Assembly: GCF_001544515.1 (NCBI RefSeq)
Contig: NZ_FCOL02000041.1
Span: 1 to 50,208, forward strand
Direction of reading: 5' to 3'
Length of the DNA stretch: 50,208 nt
DNA from: Caballeronia terrestris
GTDB taxonomy: Bacteria; Pseudomonadota; Gammaproteobacteria; Burkholderiales; Burkholderiaceae
The notes beneath the pieces were generated by a model, which saw only the letters and a program-made list of their open reading frames with translations, did no database searches and was not told where the DNA came from. Made by a program: the position numbers and the translations under genes. This document shows positions 1 to 9,193 of the stretch, one piece after another (position 1 is the first letter of the stretch; each line of letters begins with the position of its first letter).

Positions 1-50
1 GCTCCGAACCCCAACCCTGTGGTCGTCCCATTTGACACCTCATTTAGGAG

Positions 51-365
51 GTGTTGCAACGACCAGTTGAATTCGCCCAATATTGCGCGCATGCTTACCA
101 AGATCTTGTCAGCCAGTTCGGCATGCAAGCATCGATAAGTAGACGAGGGAACTGCTTTGACAACGCACCAATCGAATCATTCTGGGGCACACTGAAGAGC
201 GAGCTGGTCTATCAGCGGCGGTTCGCCACTCGGCACCAAGCGAAGCAAGAGATCACGGAATACATCGAGATCTTTTATAACCGGCAGCGAACACAGGCGC
301 GGCTTGACTACCTGTCTCCCGCCGCTTTCACGCAGCGTTTCTACTTGAACAAGATCACTGCTTAA
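51..365 (+). mobile_element. IS3-family transposase (OrfB), C-terminal fragment
   Basis: This is the C-terminal third of an IS3-family DDE integrase-type transposase. Family-like sequence starts near residue 10 and includes NCFDNAPIESFWGTLKSEL, where E42 is the final acidic residue of the DDE triad, followed by ITEYIEIFYNRQR and the usual LSPAAF ending. The first two catalytic Asp residues and the whole OrfA are missing. The first nine residues from the GTG do not look like the family, so the apparent start is an accident of truncation. It cannot be functional alone. An IS21 scrap follows directly, making this a stack of IS debris. Confidence 0.85.
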
Positions 366-402
366 CCCGTTGGCGTCCACGGGTTCCGACCGACCTCAGT
401 CA

Positions 403-665
403 ATGGAAGAGGCAGCATTGGATGCGCTGCTGTTTCCGCCGCCGCCATCGTCGAGCCGGACACGACCGATGCCCAACTGGGCGGCGGTGAATCGGGACCT
501 CGGCAGGAAAGGCGTGACGCTCGACCTGTTGTGGAACGAGTACAAGGCGCAGGAGCCGGAAGGCTATGGATATAGCTGGTTCTGCAAGCATTACGAGCGG
601 TGGGCGGCAGCCTTGCCGGTCACACTGCGCCAGACGCACACGCCCGGCGAGAAGCTGTTCAATGC
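403..665 (+). mobile_element. IS21-family IstA transposase, internal fragment
   Basis: The frame carries the N-terminal middle part of IstA: a LFPPPPSSSR stretch, then PNWAAVNRDLGRKGVTLDLL, GYGYSWFCKHYERW and RQTHTPGEKLF, in the order found in full IstA proteins. Similarity stops just before the position where the DDE catalytic core should begin, and sequence after about 665 is unrelated. The helix-turn-helix start, the catalytic domain and the IstB ATPase are absent, so this is a remnant. It lies between the IS3 fragment and a broken cold-shock gene. Confidence 0.75.
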
Positions 666-710
666 GCGGCGTAATTACTCGAAATGTATGATCTCTAGGA
701 AAATCAGCAG

Positions 711-915
711 ATGGCAACCGGTACTGTAAAGTGGGTTCAATGACGCAAAGGGCTTTGGCTTCGTCACGCCGGATGAAGGCGGCGAAGATTTGATTGCACA
801 CTTTTCTGAAGTGAAGGCGGACGGCTTCAAGTCGCTGCAGGAGAATCAGAAGGTAAGCTTCGAAGTAAAACAAGGCCCGAAAGGCAAGCAAGCGTCCAAC
901 ATCCAACCGCTGTAG
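711..915 (+). pseudogene. Cold-shock protein (CspA family), frameshifted copy
   Basis: The sequence starts MATGTVKW and then hits a stop after two more codons because of an extra G in the GGG run at 733-735. With one G removed, the frame reads FNDAKGFGFVTPDEGG and continues to a C-terminus ending KQASNIQPL, a full 67-residue CspA. The RNP1-like KGFGFV motif is present in the restored frame and RNP2-like residues follow. An AGGA ribosome-binding sequence lies about 10 bases before the ATG. An intact paralogue sits at 33742-33945 on the other strand. The single-base change could be a true mutation next to IS debris or an assembly error. Confidence 0.8.
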
Positions 916-1516
916 ACCGGTTCGAGCGGCGGGTCGGGTCGGCCCGCTGCTGGATCCAACGACGCGGAGTGGCCGTTTGTCTCGCTAGCCCTCTATCCTC
1001 AACTTCTTCTGCCTTCACGTTCATGCGGTCTTGCGAGACTAGCCGATGATTTGATGTGTGAGATTAACTTGCAGCACGCGAAATTAGCTCCGACTACCCA
1101 GATATGCCCTGAGCGTTGCGCCGCCCCCAAAACCTCACTTTCGTTATCCGTCGACGTCTAACAAGTTCGGCTATTGCACGCCGATACGTTCTGCTACGGC
1201 CCTTCGCGGACACGAGTCAAGAACGGCGAAGAGCAACACCGGCATTCGATAAAAGCCACTCCAAGTTTGTCGATACAATTCGACGCGCCGTTGGGTGAGC
1301 GGCGGCTCGAATTCCCTTAGCATGTCGGCACGGCTCGGACGCATCAGTGCGAAATCGCGCGCGAAACCCGGTTAAGCAGGTTGATCGGCTCGATCATATG
1401 CACCGGGGAGCAGTTCAAGTTTTGATCGTCCTTTTTGGTGCGTTTTCGACCGCGTCCGTTCGCACGCTCGCAGCCGCTCGACAGCCACTCCGCGTCCGAC
1501 AAGTTCGAAACACACT
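916..1516. other. Intergenic, no supported gene
   Basis: About 600 bases with no convincing coding region. A short inverted repeat (CGGCGGG with CCCGCTG) just after the broken cold-shock gene, around 927-954, may be the remains of its terminator. Open frames here have no family resemblance and no good ribosome-binding site. Confidence 0.5.
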
Positions 1517-1960
1517 TCAGGACGCGCCCTTCTCCCGCAGCGACGTGACATGTTGCTTGGCCGCTTCATTGCCATGCGCCACCGCCCGTAGTGCGAGAGC
1601 AAATGCCAACTGCATCTCGTGAGCGACTGCGCTGCGGTCATCGTCGAAGAGTTTTACCGCGCGCCGTAGGTGTTGTGCCGCTTGGGCGTGGAGATCCGAC
1701 GCCGCGGCATGATGTTGCGCGGAAGTTAGGCCGCCTTCAATGGCCCCTGCCGAAGGAACGCTCGCATGCTTGGCAGCGACATTTGCCTCGTCGATGGCGT
1801 GCAGTGCATGACCGTGCGCCAACACAGCTTGGTGAGCTGCATGATCACAATCCTTGCCCGCTTCGTAGTACTGGGATGCCTCACGGTGAAACCGCGCTGC
1901 TTGCTCATGATGCGATGCGGCACCTTCGAGATGTCCCTTTTTACTTTGTTTGGTGTTCAT
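1517..1960 (-). CDS. His/Ala-rich hypothetical protein
   Basis: A 147-residue protein dominated by Ala and His with repeated heptad-like segments (ASHHEQAARFHREASQYYEA, then HHAAASDLHAQAAQHLRRA), which suggests a helical, possibly coiled-coil protein with metal-binding potential. No signal peptide or membrane segment is visible. Similar short His-rich proteins are common hypothetical genes in Burkholderia relatives, from general knowledge. The ATG has a GGGA-type ribosome-binding site six bases upstream. It stands alone, with no operon partner. Function unknown. Confidence 0.65.
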   Translation of the reverse strand: MNTKQSKKGHLEGAASHHEQAARFHREASQYYEAGKDCDHAAHQAVLAHGHALHAIDEANVAAKHASVPSAGAIEGGLTSAQHHAAASDLHAQAAQHLRRAVKLFDDDRSAVAHEMQLAFALALRAVAHGNEAAKQHVTSLREKGAS

Positions 1961-2211
1961 GGCAGTTCCCTAACAATGGCTTCATGTGGGCAATGATCGT
2001 TGCATGCGAACTGGAAACAGCCGGGATTCTGCAATGTCACGTTACATCGCCGCAGACACGGAATCAAAAATCGAGTCAAAGACGCCCTTGAATTCGAAAA
2101 CCAATAAGCGTCGGTCCGGTTTCAGACGGCGTGGACACCGATGTCGCCCCCGGTACGCCGACCGTCGTGCCAGAGCTAAATCAGCGGGAACCGCTAAATT
2201 TGGTGCCGAAT

Positions 2212-2700
2212 CTACTCGGCCGCAGGGTCCACAAAATGGCGAAGAAATGGACTTAGCTTCATGGCATCAGTCGGCTTTGCGCAGAACGCGTCGAAACCCG
2301 ACTCCTTCGCGCGTGCTAGATCCGCATCGGATGCCAGCGCCGAATGTGCGATCAGCACTGTCTCCGACGTGCTAGTCATTGCTCGAAGTCTTGCTGCGAC
2401 TTCTAGCCCAGACATATCCGGCATGCAGATATCGAGTAACACGGCCTGCGGTTGCCAGCGCGTGGCGGCGTCGACGGCCGCGTTCCCGCGATAGGCAACT
2501 TGTGCTTCGAAACCGTCGAGCGCCAATACCATGCTGGTCACGTTAACGGTGTCAGCGTAGTCATCAACCACGAGAACGCGCGGAAAGCGGCGCCCGCCGC
2601 GTTTCCGCGTGCTCCATATTGTGCACTTAAGGGGCATGCCTGATTTCTCGGCGGTCATCGCGAAGTCCTGTGCGATCTCGTATCGATCGACCGACGGCAT
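2212..2700 (-). CDS. Stand-alone response regulator receiver domain
   Basis: A two-component receiver (REC) domain fills most of the 162 residues. The acidic pair is D46-D47 in RVLVVDD, the phosphoacceptor is D90 in LLDICMPDMSG, the switch residue is S120 in IAHS, and the conserved Lys is K142 in CAKP. No output domain follows, so it would act by protein contact, like CheY-type or phosphorelay proteins. The first about 38 residues are not part of the fold; the Met at residue 22 (position 2637) is an alternative start. No histidine kinase is nearby. A similar single-domain regulator lies at 19397. Confidence 0.85.
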   Translation of the reverse strand: MPSVDRYEIAQDFAMTAEKSGMPLKCTIWSTRKRGGRRFPRVLVVDDYADTVNVTSMVLALDGFEAQVAYRGNAAVDAATRWQPQAVLLDICMPDMSGLEVAARLRAMTSTSETVLIAHSALASDADLARAKESGFDAFCAKPTDAMKLSPFLRHFVDPAAE

Positions 2701-3119
2701 CGACGGGCATCCCTCTGCCCAATACTAGTATAGGCTGAGATCGATGCCAGGGGACGCCGCAAATCGTGAGGCAATACTTGTCGGCGCTTCGACGCTCGTT
2801 CCCTTGGGCAGAAATTTTGCTGAGAGTTCTTCAGTCTAGACTTGAAAGCGTTCTTCGCTCTCGGGCACGCCCCCGCGATTAGATGTAATCTGATCGTAAC
2901 TGGTCGGCGCGAAGTCCTACAATAGACGACTCAGAAAGTCGCGGGGTATAGCAACCAGCGGACAAGCCAGCCTGTCGCATTGGCGCTTTCCTGTCGCCGG
3001 CTTGCGCACCTACAGTGCGGCATTGCGGTGCTGCGGAGTTTTCTTGAATGTAAGCGCGCATCGGCTCCGCGGCGACGATTCCGTTTTGGCGAACATGCGC
3101 TACGAGCGTCGCCGACTCA
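2701..3119. other. Intergenic, no supported gene
   Basis: About 420 bases between the divergent receiver and DsbC-like genes, so it should contain both promoters, but I could not place convincing -35/-10 elements. Open frames here look like noise. Confidence 0.4.
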
Positions 3120-3671
3120 ATGAGACCTTGGATCATGATTGGCTTGCGCTCTTTACCCGCCGCCTTCGTCATCAGTTCGGCGCTCCTCTTATCGGGCCAG
3201 ACCGCGACGGCGGATGAAGAAGCCAGCGCGACGCAAATGCAAGGCAGGCAGATCGACTTTGCCAGTCTGCCTCTAGACCATGCGATCAAGACCGTTCAGG
3301 GTAACGGGCGTAGAAAGCTGGCGGTCTTTGCCGATCCCTACTGCCCATATTGCGCGGCGCTCGAACGTAGATTATGGCAAGTCTCTGACGTCACAATTTA
3401 CACTTTTCTATTTCCGATTCTCACAGCAGAGTCGAAGCCGATGGCTGCCGCAATCTGGTGCGCACCCGAACGCGCGAAGGCCTGGCGTGCCTGGATGCTC
3501 GACGGGCGACCTCCGGCCCGGGCCTCGTGCGACTGTGCACCGCTCGAAAGCAATCTTGCGTTGGCGCAAGGCCTAGGCGTAAGGATCACGCCCACGATCA
3601 TTGTTGCGAATGGCGAGCTTGTCACGGGTGCAATTCGGCTTGATGATCTGAAAAGCTTGCTCACTCCATAG
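3120..3671 (+). CDS. DsbC-like periplasmic thiol:disulfide protein
   Basis: A 183-residue secreted thioredoxin-fold protein. Residues 1-31 form a signal peptide (hydrophobic FVISSALLLSG, cleavage likely after ATA at 29-31). The redox motif CPYC is at C75-C78 within FADPYCPYC, as in DsbC/DsbG, and the cis-proline loop is ITPTI with P158. A further close cysteine pair lies at C137 and C139. DsbC proteins are usually about 215-240 residues with an N-terminal dimerisation domain; here only about 35 residues separate the signal from the fold, so it is a shortened form and may be monomeric. M6 (position 3135) is an alternative start. No DsbD-like reducing partner is in the window. Confidence 0.85.
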   Translation: MRPWIMIGLRSLPAAFVISSALLLSGQTATADEEASATQMQGRQIDFASLPLDHAIKTVQGNGRRKLAVFADPYCPYCAALERRLWQVSDVTIYTFLFPILTAESKPMAAAIWCAPERAKAWRAWMLDGRPPARASCDCAPLESNLALAQGLGVRITPTIIVANGELVTGAIRLDDLKSLLTP

Positions 3672-4130
3672 GAGCTCATATCGCTGGCGAGCGAACCAAG
3701 ATCGCCTTACACCGAAAGCGCGGGCTACCGACAGCATCATGTCTGTGCCTGCGAGCGTAAGGACGACTGGCCCCGGCAACACGACGGTCATCGATTCGGC
3801 CAGTACAGACTAAGAGTTCGCAGCAGCCTATGGTCTTTTTTTTGGACGCTGAACCGCCTCTTCCACGGCATGCCGCTCGACGCCGGCATCGCGTTGTGAT
3901 CGTCGATCATTTGTCGCCTGACCTACATAACTATTTAAGAAAAGTGATTCTCCGACGTCGGACCTTTCTCGCAAACAGTGCGGTAGCTCTGCAAAAGTGA
4001 CAGCTAAATGCGCGGCGCTTGCTAGGTATCACTCAGCGACGTGCTCGGTAACGTCGCAGCTTTGTTTGCTGCCTTAGATTCTTCAAAAAGCGTATCGTAA
4101 GGCCCGTAGTAGCTACTAAAGGGTCCAGTC
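3672..4130. other. Intergenic, no supported gene
   Basis: About 460 bases holding presumably the promoter of the MerR-type gene. MerR operators are dyads in long 19-20 base spacers, but I could not identify one with confidence. Confidence 0.4.
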
Positions 4131-4547
4131 ATGACCGTCACCTACTCCATAGGAACGCTGAGCCGACTCTCCGGCGTCAATGTCGAAATGATCCGCTACT
4201 ATGAGAAGGTGGCGCTTTTGCCCGCCACTGCTCGTGACAGCAATGGGTATCGCCAATATGACAACGCGTTCGTTGAGCGTCTGGCATTCATCCGGCACGG
4301 ACGTGAACTCGGCTTCACCATCGATGAAATGCGTGACCTCCTCACACTCGAACATCACTCCGAGCGACCTTGCGCCGATGCCGATCGTATGACCCGCGCT
4401 CGCCTCGACATTCTCAAAAGCGATATTCGGGATCTTCAACGCATGTGGCGCGCGCTCAGGCAGGAAGTGAATTGCCACAGCCGGCCAGTCGAGCATTGCG
4501 AGCCTATCCGCGCGCTCGAGAAGCCAAATGCCCAATCCCGATCTTGA
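4131..4547 (+). CDS. MerR-family metal-type transcriptional regulator
   Basis: A 138-residue MerR regulator. Residues 5-45 form the winged helix-turn-helix (IGTLSRLSGVNVEMIRYYE then the LL and GYRQY wing signature), followed by the long dimerisation helix. Cysteines C81 (in RPCADAD), C115 and C123 (NCHSRPVEHC) sit where heavy-metal sensors of the Cd/Pb/Zn/Hg group place their thiol ligands, so it probably senses a soft divalent metal; this is inference from spacing. Such regulators normally control a divergent or downstream efflux gene, but none is present on either side. The ribosome-binding site before the ATG is weak. Confidence 0.85.
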   Translation: MTVTYSIGTLSRLSGVNVEMIRYYEKVALLPATARDSNGYRQYDNAFVERLAFIRHGRELGFTIDEMRDLLTLEHHSERPCADADRMTRARLDILKSDIRDLQRMWRALRQEVNCHSRPVEHCEPIRALEKPNAQSRS

Positions 4548-5012
4548 TCAGCGGTGCCGAGTTGATCGACCGCTTCGTCCGAGATCTCGAGCGGCGTTGT
4601 ACAGCCTTGCGCTTGAACTAGGCTAGGACCGTGATAGCTGCTGATCCATTAAACAGAAAGCCGTTCAGGTTGGCTTTCCCCCCATTTCTACCTTCATTTC
4701 TGTGCGTTTGGCCACGACGATGCGGGATCTCGTATCAGATGGGCGCATCGTCGCCATCGCAGCCTTCGGCGGCGGGGTCGACGCCAAGTAAGCGCTGGCC
4801 GCCCAAGATCGGACGTTTTGATCTTGGCTAGAAAGCGGCGCGCTATCGAGACACGCCAGCGGGCCGATTTTCCAAGGTGTGTCGTCCACACCCTTTCTCC
4901 CTCCGACCTTCGAAAACCGCGCCCGAGCATCGCCCAATGAGCCAAGCCTGCGCCCCGCGCTCGATGCACCTTCATCAAGTTTCCCTGATTGGCCGGGAGT
5001 CTTAACGCTTAC
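4548..5012. other. Intergenic, no supported gene
   Basis: About 465 bases between the convergent MerR and MOSC genes. No metal efflux gene, transposase or RNA gene is recognisable. Confidence 0.4.
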
Positions 5013-5813
5013 TCAGTCTCCCGCTGCAGGCTCTGCTTCGTCGTCGCTCACGAGTTCGATCACATCATTCGGTGAAATCGCACCGCCCTTTACCACCTCT
5101 GCATACACGCCGAGGTCGCCATGCAATACGTACTCCCGGATAGCAAGCGGAAGATTGAAACCGCGCTCGCCGGTCGCCGGGTCGACACTCGTTGCCGCAC
5201 ACCGTTTCGTGCGTCGGACTACCTTTAACCTAGCGTCTCCAATTACAAGCTCTCTGCCTAGCCATTCCATCTCGCTCCAAGCGGGGGCGCCTTCGAAATA
5301 AAGATTCGCCCGGAAGCGGATGGGATCGAGCTCGATACCAACGCGCTCACCAAGGTCACGTACCGTCTCGAGGTTGATCAACGAGATGCTTCGCATTAGC
5401 GCAACTGAGTGGACACTGACGTCCGTGAATTGATGGTCGGGCGCATGTACGACCTTCGGCTCTCCAGGAAGCGGCGTCGCAAGAAAGTCGCGCACGAACG
5501 CTGCAACACTTTCTCGACCTGCGTCCGAAGAAAGGTCGTAGCGATTTGTTGCATCGCCATGCCGCACTTCGAGCTCGCCCGAGTCTTCGAGATAGCGCGT
5601 CTTCAGTTTCGCCAAGCGCTCGTATTTTGCAAGCATTAAGAATTTGGTCTTCGGCTCCGGCGTCGGTTGCTGTGGGTTGAACATGAAGGAACCGTCTGTG
5701 ATAGCAAAGGCTCTGTCGAGTGGAAACCCTCGGGCAGCGATCAAGTCTACGCTCGGCAGGCGCTCTGCCGAAAGGCCCTTAATAGGGTATCGATTGAGCG
5801 AATGGACAAACAT
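5013..5813 (-). CDS. MOSC domain protein with N-terminal beta-barrel (YcbX-like)
   Basis: A 266-residue protein with the MOSC N-terminal beta-barrel at about 1-110 (HSLNRYPIKGLSAE, then GFPLDRAFAI) and a C-terminal MOSC domain. The candidate catalytic cysteine is C205 in RRTKRCAATSVDPATGERG, the signature shared with molybdenum cofactor sulfurases and YcbX/mARC-type enzymes. It probably handles N-hydroxylated compounds or Moco-bound sulfur; the substrate is unknown. No C-terminal ferredoxin domain is present, unlike E. coli YcbX, so an external electron donor would be needed. A GAGG ribosome-binding site precedes the ATG. Confidence 0.85.
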   Translation of the reverse strand: MFVHSLNRYPIKGLSAERLPSVDLIAARGFPLDRAFAITDGSFMFNPQQPTPEPKTKFLMLAKYERLAKLKTRYLEDSGELEVRHGDATNRYDLSSDAGRESVAAFVRDFLATPLPGEPKVVHAPDHQFTDVSVHSVALMRSISLINLETVRDLGERVGIELDPIRFRANLYFEGAPAWSEMEWLGRELVIGDARLKVVRRTKRCAATSVDPATGERGFNLPLAIREYVLHGDLGVYAEVVKGGAISPNDVIELVSDDEAEPAAGD

Positions 5814-6247
5814 AAATACCTCTTCGACACGATCTTGTGCAGGAAATTTTTGTGGCGGCTTGGCGCAGTCGATGGAAAGCGTTGACGCGATCCTTGGCTT
5901 CGTTCGCTTGCCCTCCGATCCGGGCCGCGCGCTTCAATGCGCTAGCGCCGTTGAGCCTGTTCGCCGCCATGCGCTCGCTTCTCAGGATCAGAGCTTGCCG
6001 AGCGGGAGCACGCCGACTACTGCCCGACCTTTGGCGGCGCCACTCAAGACCACTCACCATCAGGTAGGCTTGCATTTTAAATCTCGCGCGGAACTCGTGT
6101 TTGCGGGCATCGACGCCTGAACCGTCCGGGCCGGCTTCGCGGATGCTTTGCGCGGTCGTATGACGCTTCCCGAATGAGAACGACGCGTGCAAAGCGCCCG
6201 CGGAAGTCGCGGCGGTGCATCATGAAGCCACGATTTGGCGGGATCAT
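5814..6247. other. Intergenic, no supported gene
   Basis: About 430 bases. A 137-codon minus-strand frame overlaps this stretch, but its Arg/Ala/Ser-rich composition is what GC-rich noncoding sequence gives. Confidence 0.4.
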
Positions 6248-7678
6248 TCACGAACACTTACATGGTGTCGGTGCCTGGCCTCGAAACGTCTCCTCCTGCG
6301 GATCGGGACCGCGCGCCGAGAAGCGAGCCTTGCGATCTTCACGACGCGTCCCGTGCGCGCTGATTGATAGATCAGCCTCGATGATGCGTCGATCCTGAAG
6401 CCCTTCCTCTCCAGGCGTGTGCGGCGTGATATCGCTCTTGACGCACACCGACATGTGATCGATCTCGCGCGCGAACTGGTCCTGCGGATCGATCTGCACT
6501 TCGGTCGTCGCGCTCTTGCCATCGATCAACATCCCGTGCCGCATGCGCAATCCGTTGTAGCCGAACGCGGGGTCCATCTCGACCCAGCCTTGCGAGCGTT
6601 GCAACCAGAAGAAGCGCGATTCGTGGCTCGCATAGCTTGACATGCACGTTGCCGTGAGGCCGCTCGGAAAGCGCAAGATGAACTGCACCGATTCTTCGAC
6701 TTCGACGAAACGCGGATCGCCATCCGGCTTATGCACTGATGCCATCACGTCGAGCGGTTCCTCGCTCGACAGAAAGCGCGCCGCATTCAGGCAATGGAGC
6801 CCGATGTCGCGTATTGCGCCACCGCCCGCGAACGCCTTCTTCATCCGCCATTGCGCGGGATCGCCGACGTTCTGCGAATTGCCCGCGACGAACTCCCGCA
6901 AAATCCCGAGCTTTTGCTCCTTGACCATCGTTGCGATCATGCGGTCCATCCGTTCATACTGGCTTCGATACGCGATCATCAGTTTGCTCCCAGCGCGCCG
7001 GCACGCGTTGATCATTGCCTGGCAATCGGCGACGCTCGTTGCCATCGGCTTCTCGCAGAGTACATGCTTTCCGGTCTTCGCGGCGCACAGCGTGTACTCC
7101 TTGTGCATGCTATTAGGCAGCACGATATAGACTGCCTGAACGCTCGGGTTGTCGGCGAGACGCTCGAAGTTATGATAGTTGTAGACGTCCGTATCCGTCG
7201 TGCCGTACTGCCGTGCTATCTTGAGCGCCTTCCTGCGATCGCCCGAGACGAGCGGCGCGACCTTCGAGTACTTGCAGTGCGATAGTGCCGGCAGAATTTG
7301 ACTAAGCGACAGATGTCCCAGCCCGACCACCGCATAGCCGATGCGACCTTCGGGCGGAAGATTCGCGTCGGGTGCCTCTTCCTTCTGCTCAGTGTTCGGA
7401 TCTTGGATCAGCGGAAGTCTGACCTGGTTCGCTTCCGAGTCGGATAGACCGGCCGCCAACACGCTCCCTGCCGATGCCCCTGCAATCACGGCGGCGATTC
7501 CCGCACCGCAGCGCTGGAGGAAGGAAACGCCGGGCGTTTTCGGGTGGCGGATTGTCGGCGTCGGGCGGCGATCGTTCGGGCTTCGTCGGTCGGCCGATAA
7601 GGGGCATTGAGGGCTCCATCGATGAGGCTCGGAATTTCGCGGGTGCGATCCGCAGAGGCCGAACACTCGTGCATTCAC
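6248..7678 (-). CDS. Gfo/Idh/MocA oxidoreductase (glucose-fructose oxidoreductase type), damaged ends
   Basis: The core is a GFOR-type enzyme: a Rossmann motif GYAVVGLGHLSLSQILPAL at about residues 113-131, the family CEKP motif in HVLCEKPMATS, then MIAYRSQYE and GGGAIRDIGLHCLNAARF. GFOR enzymes are Tat-exported, bind NADP tightly and interconvert sugars and polyols. The Tat signal is broken: removing one T (AAA at 7525-7527 on the plus strand) joins an upstream frame starting near 7619, ending NARR, to SFLQRCGAG, which recreates RRSFLQ. Near 6371-6377 an extra base moves the expected IYQSARTGRVVKI out of frame, and a compensating change follows about 45 bases later. The apparent N-terminus from 7678 is therefore doubtful. 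Confidence 0.75.
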   Translation of the reverse strand: MNARVFGLCGSHPRNSEPHRWSPQCPLSADRRSPNDRRPTPTIRHPKTPGVSFLQRCGAGIAAVIAGASAGSVLAAGLSDSEANQVRLPLIQDPNTEQKEEAPDANLPPEGRIGYAVVGLGHLSLSQILPALSHCKYSKVAPLVSGDRRKALKIARQYGTTDTDVYNYHNFERLADNPSVQAVYIVLPNSMHKEYTLCAAKTGKHVLCEKPMATSVADCQAMINACRRAGSKLMIAYRSQYERMDRMIATMVKEQKLGILREFVAGNSQNVGDPAQWRMKKAFAGGGAIRDIGLHCLNAARFLSSEEPLDVMASVHKPDGDPRFVEVEESVQFILRFPSGLTATCMSSYASHESRFFWLQRSQGWVEMDPAFGYNGLRMRHGMLIDGKSATTEVQIDPQDQFAREIDHMSVCVKSDITPHTPGEEGLQDRRIIEADLSISAHGTRREDRKARFSARGPDPQEETFRGQAPTPCKCS

Positions 7679-8143
7679 GACACTCCATCAGCATTGGACC
7701 TGCCACGCAATCCCTCGGGGGGTACTCCGTCGCGTCCCGGTGCCGAGTCGGTCAAGGCCTGTGGCAAGGTTCTCGCTCCGCAACGCCCGAAATACGTGCA
7801 TCGCAAATCGCATTGACGGTCAAAGCGCCTGCGCCGCGTCCCCGAATGACGAATGGACTTGGTTTTTAGTGATGCCGTCCTCCTGCATCCCTCCGAAGTC
7901 GTTGTGATCGCGCAGTACATCATTAGCGTTCGAGGCTGTACTTGTTCAACGTATGCATGCGAGCAATGAGAGCCCCGAGGGTAAAGCCGACGATGACCAA
8001 GCCGCACCGTACTTGTCTATGATCAGGTCGAAGGCGAAGTCGGTTTGCCAGTGGTACAAAATTTGCTGTCGAAAATTTGTACAGGCTGTCGGGCGTCGCA
8101 ACCGAGACGCCCGGAAAGGGCCGATGACTGCTCCCGAGGGCTC
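7679..8143. other. Divergent intergenic region upstream of the oxidase operon
   Basis: About 465 bases between the divergent oxidoreductase and coxB genes. It must hold the oxidase operon promoter, but no sigma-70 pair or known operator could be assigned with confidence. Confidence 0.4.
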
Positions 8144-9193
8144 ATGCCGCAATATTCCGTCAAGCGTCAAGGCTGCAGGATCGTCGCTTCGAAGGCGGTC
8201 GGCATCGCGCTCGCGATGGACGCTTCGGCCTCACCGATCCAGAGCACCCTCGCTCCGGCCGGCGTGCAAGCGGCGCGCATCCTCGACCTGTGGCATCTGA
8301 CGCTCGCGGTCTGCTCGATCGTATTCGCCGCGGTCCTGAGTGCGTGCTTCATCGCATTGTTACGCGCGCCGCAGGCCAGACGCGACACGCCGCCCGATCT
8401 TTACAGCATCGAAAGCCCAGAGCCGCGCCTGCGCCGCTCGGTGATTGTCGCGACGGTAATTTCGGCCGTGCTGCTCTTCGGCCTCGTGCTGGCCGACGTC
8501 CTCACCGACCGCGCGCTCTCACGCCTGCCGGTCGCGAATGCAGTTCACATCGAATTGACCGGGCATCAATGGTGGTGGGAAGCGCACTATCTTTCCGACG
8601 ATGGCACGCCGGGCTTCACCCTCGCCAACGAACTGCACGTGCCGGTCGGGCGGCCGGTCGTCGTGTCGCTGGTCGCGGCGGACGTGATCCACACGTTCTG
8701 GGCACCGAACCTGCACGGCAAGAAGGACATGATCCCGGGCCGCAACGCGACGATCGAATTTCGCGCCGATCGCGCCGGCACCTATCGCGGACAGTGTGCA
8801 GAGTTCTGCGGCTACGAGCATGCGCTGATGGCGTTCCTCGTCGTCGCCGATCCTCCCGCCGACTACAACGCGTGGGCGGCACGGCAGCGCGAGGGCGCGC
8901 GCGCACCGTCGAGCGATCTCGAAGCGCACGGCCAGCAGCTCTTCATGATGGGCACGTGCGCGCGCTGCCACGCGATCGAAGGGACGTCGGCAACCGGAAG
9001 GCTCGGGCCGGACCTTACGCATCTCGCGAGCCGCCGCACGCTCGCGGCCGGCACGCTCACCAACGATCGCGAGTCACTAGCACACTGGATCACCGACCCG
9101 CGCGCCCTCAAACCCGCCGCGATGATGCCGCCGACTCACCTCGCCCCCGCCGATCTTCAAGCGCTGGTCGCCTACCTCGGGACGCTGCAATGA
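8144..9193 (+). CDS. coxB: Cytochrome c oxidase subunit II, caa3 type
   Basis: Subunit II accepts electrons and passes them through CuA to subunit I. Two membrane helices occur in the first third (LTLAVCSIVFAAVLSACFIA and VIVATVISAVLLFGLVLADV). The cupredoxin domain has the aromatic HQWWWEAHY patch, the CuA ligand His in IHTFW, and CAEFCGYEHALM with both Cys, His and Met ligands. A fused C-terminal cytochrome c has CARCH and a distal Met in MMPP, which defines the caa3 type. The start at 8144 follows GAGGG; an in-frame ATG at 8045 would add unrelated residues. It overlaps coxA by ATGA. Confidence 0.93.
   Translation: MPQYSVKRQGCRIVASKAVGIALAMDASASPIQSTLAPAGVQAARILDLWHLTLAVCSIVFAAVLSACFIALLRAPQARRDTPPDLYSIESPEPRLRRSVIVATVISAVLLFGLVLADVLTDRALSRLPVANAVHIELTGHQWWWEAHYLSDDGTPGFTLANELHVPVGRPVVVSLVAADVIHTFWAPNLHGKKDMIPGRNATIEFRADRAGTYRGQCAEFCGYEHALMAFLVVADPPADYNAWAARQREGARAPSSDLEAHGQQLFMMGTCARCHAIEGTSATGRLGPDLTHLASRRTLAAGTLTNDRESLAHWITDPRALKPAAMMPPTHLAPADLQALVAYLGTLQ

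Noticed and set aside
5779..6192. 137-codon minus-strand frame upstream of the MOSC gene
   Set aside because: No family features, no ribosome-binding site, and composition of noncoding GC-rich DNA.
8290..9189. Long N-terminal extension of the coxA frame
   Set aside because: It lies inside coxB in another frame, is Arg-rich and has no subunit I features; the coxA start at 9190 overlaps the coxB stop in the usual ATGA way.
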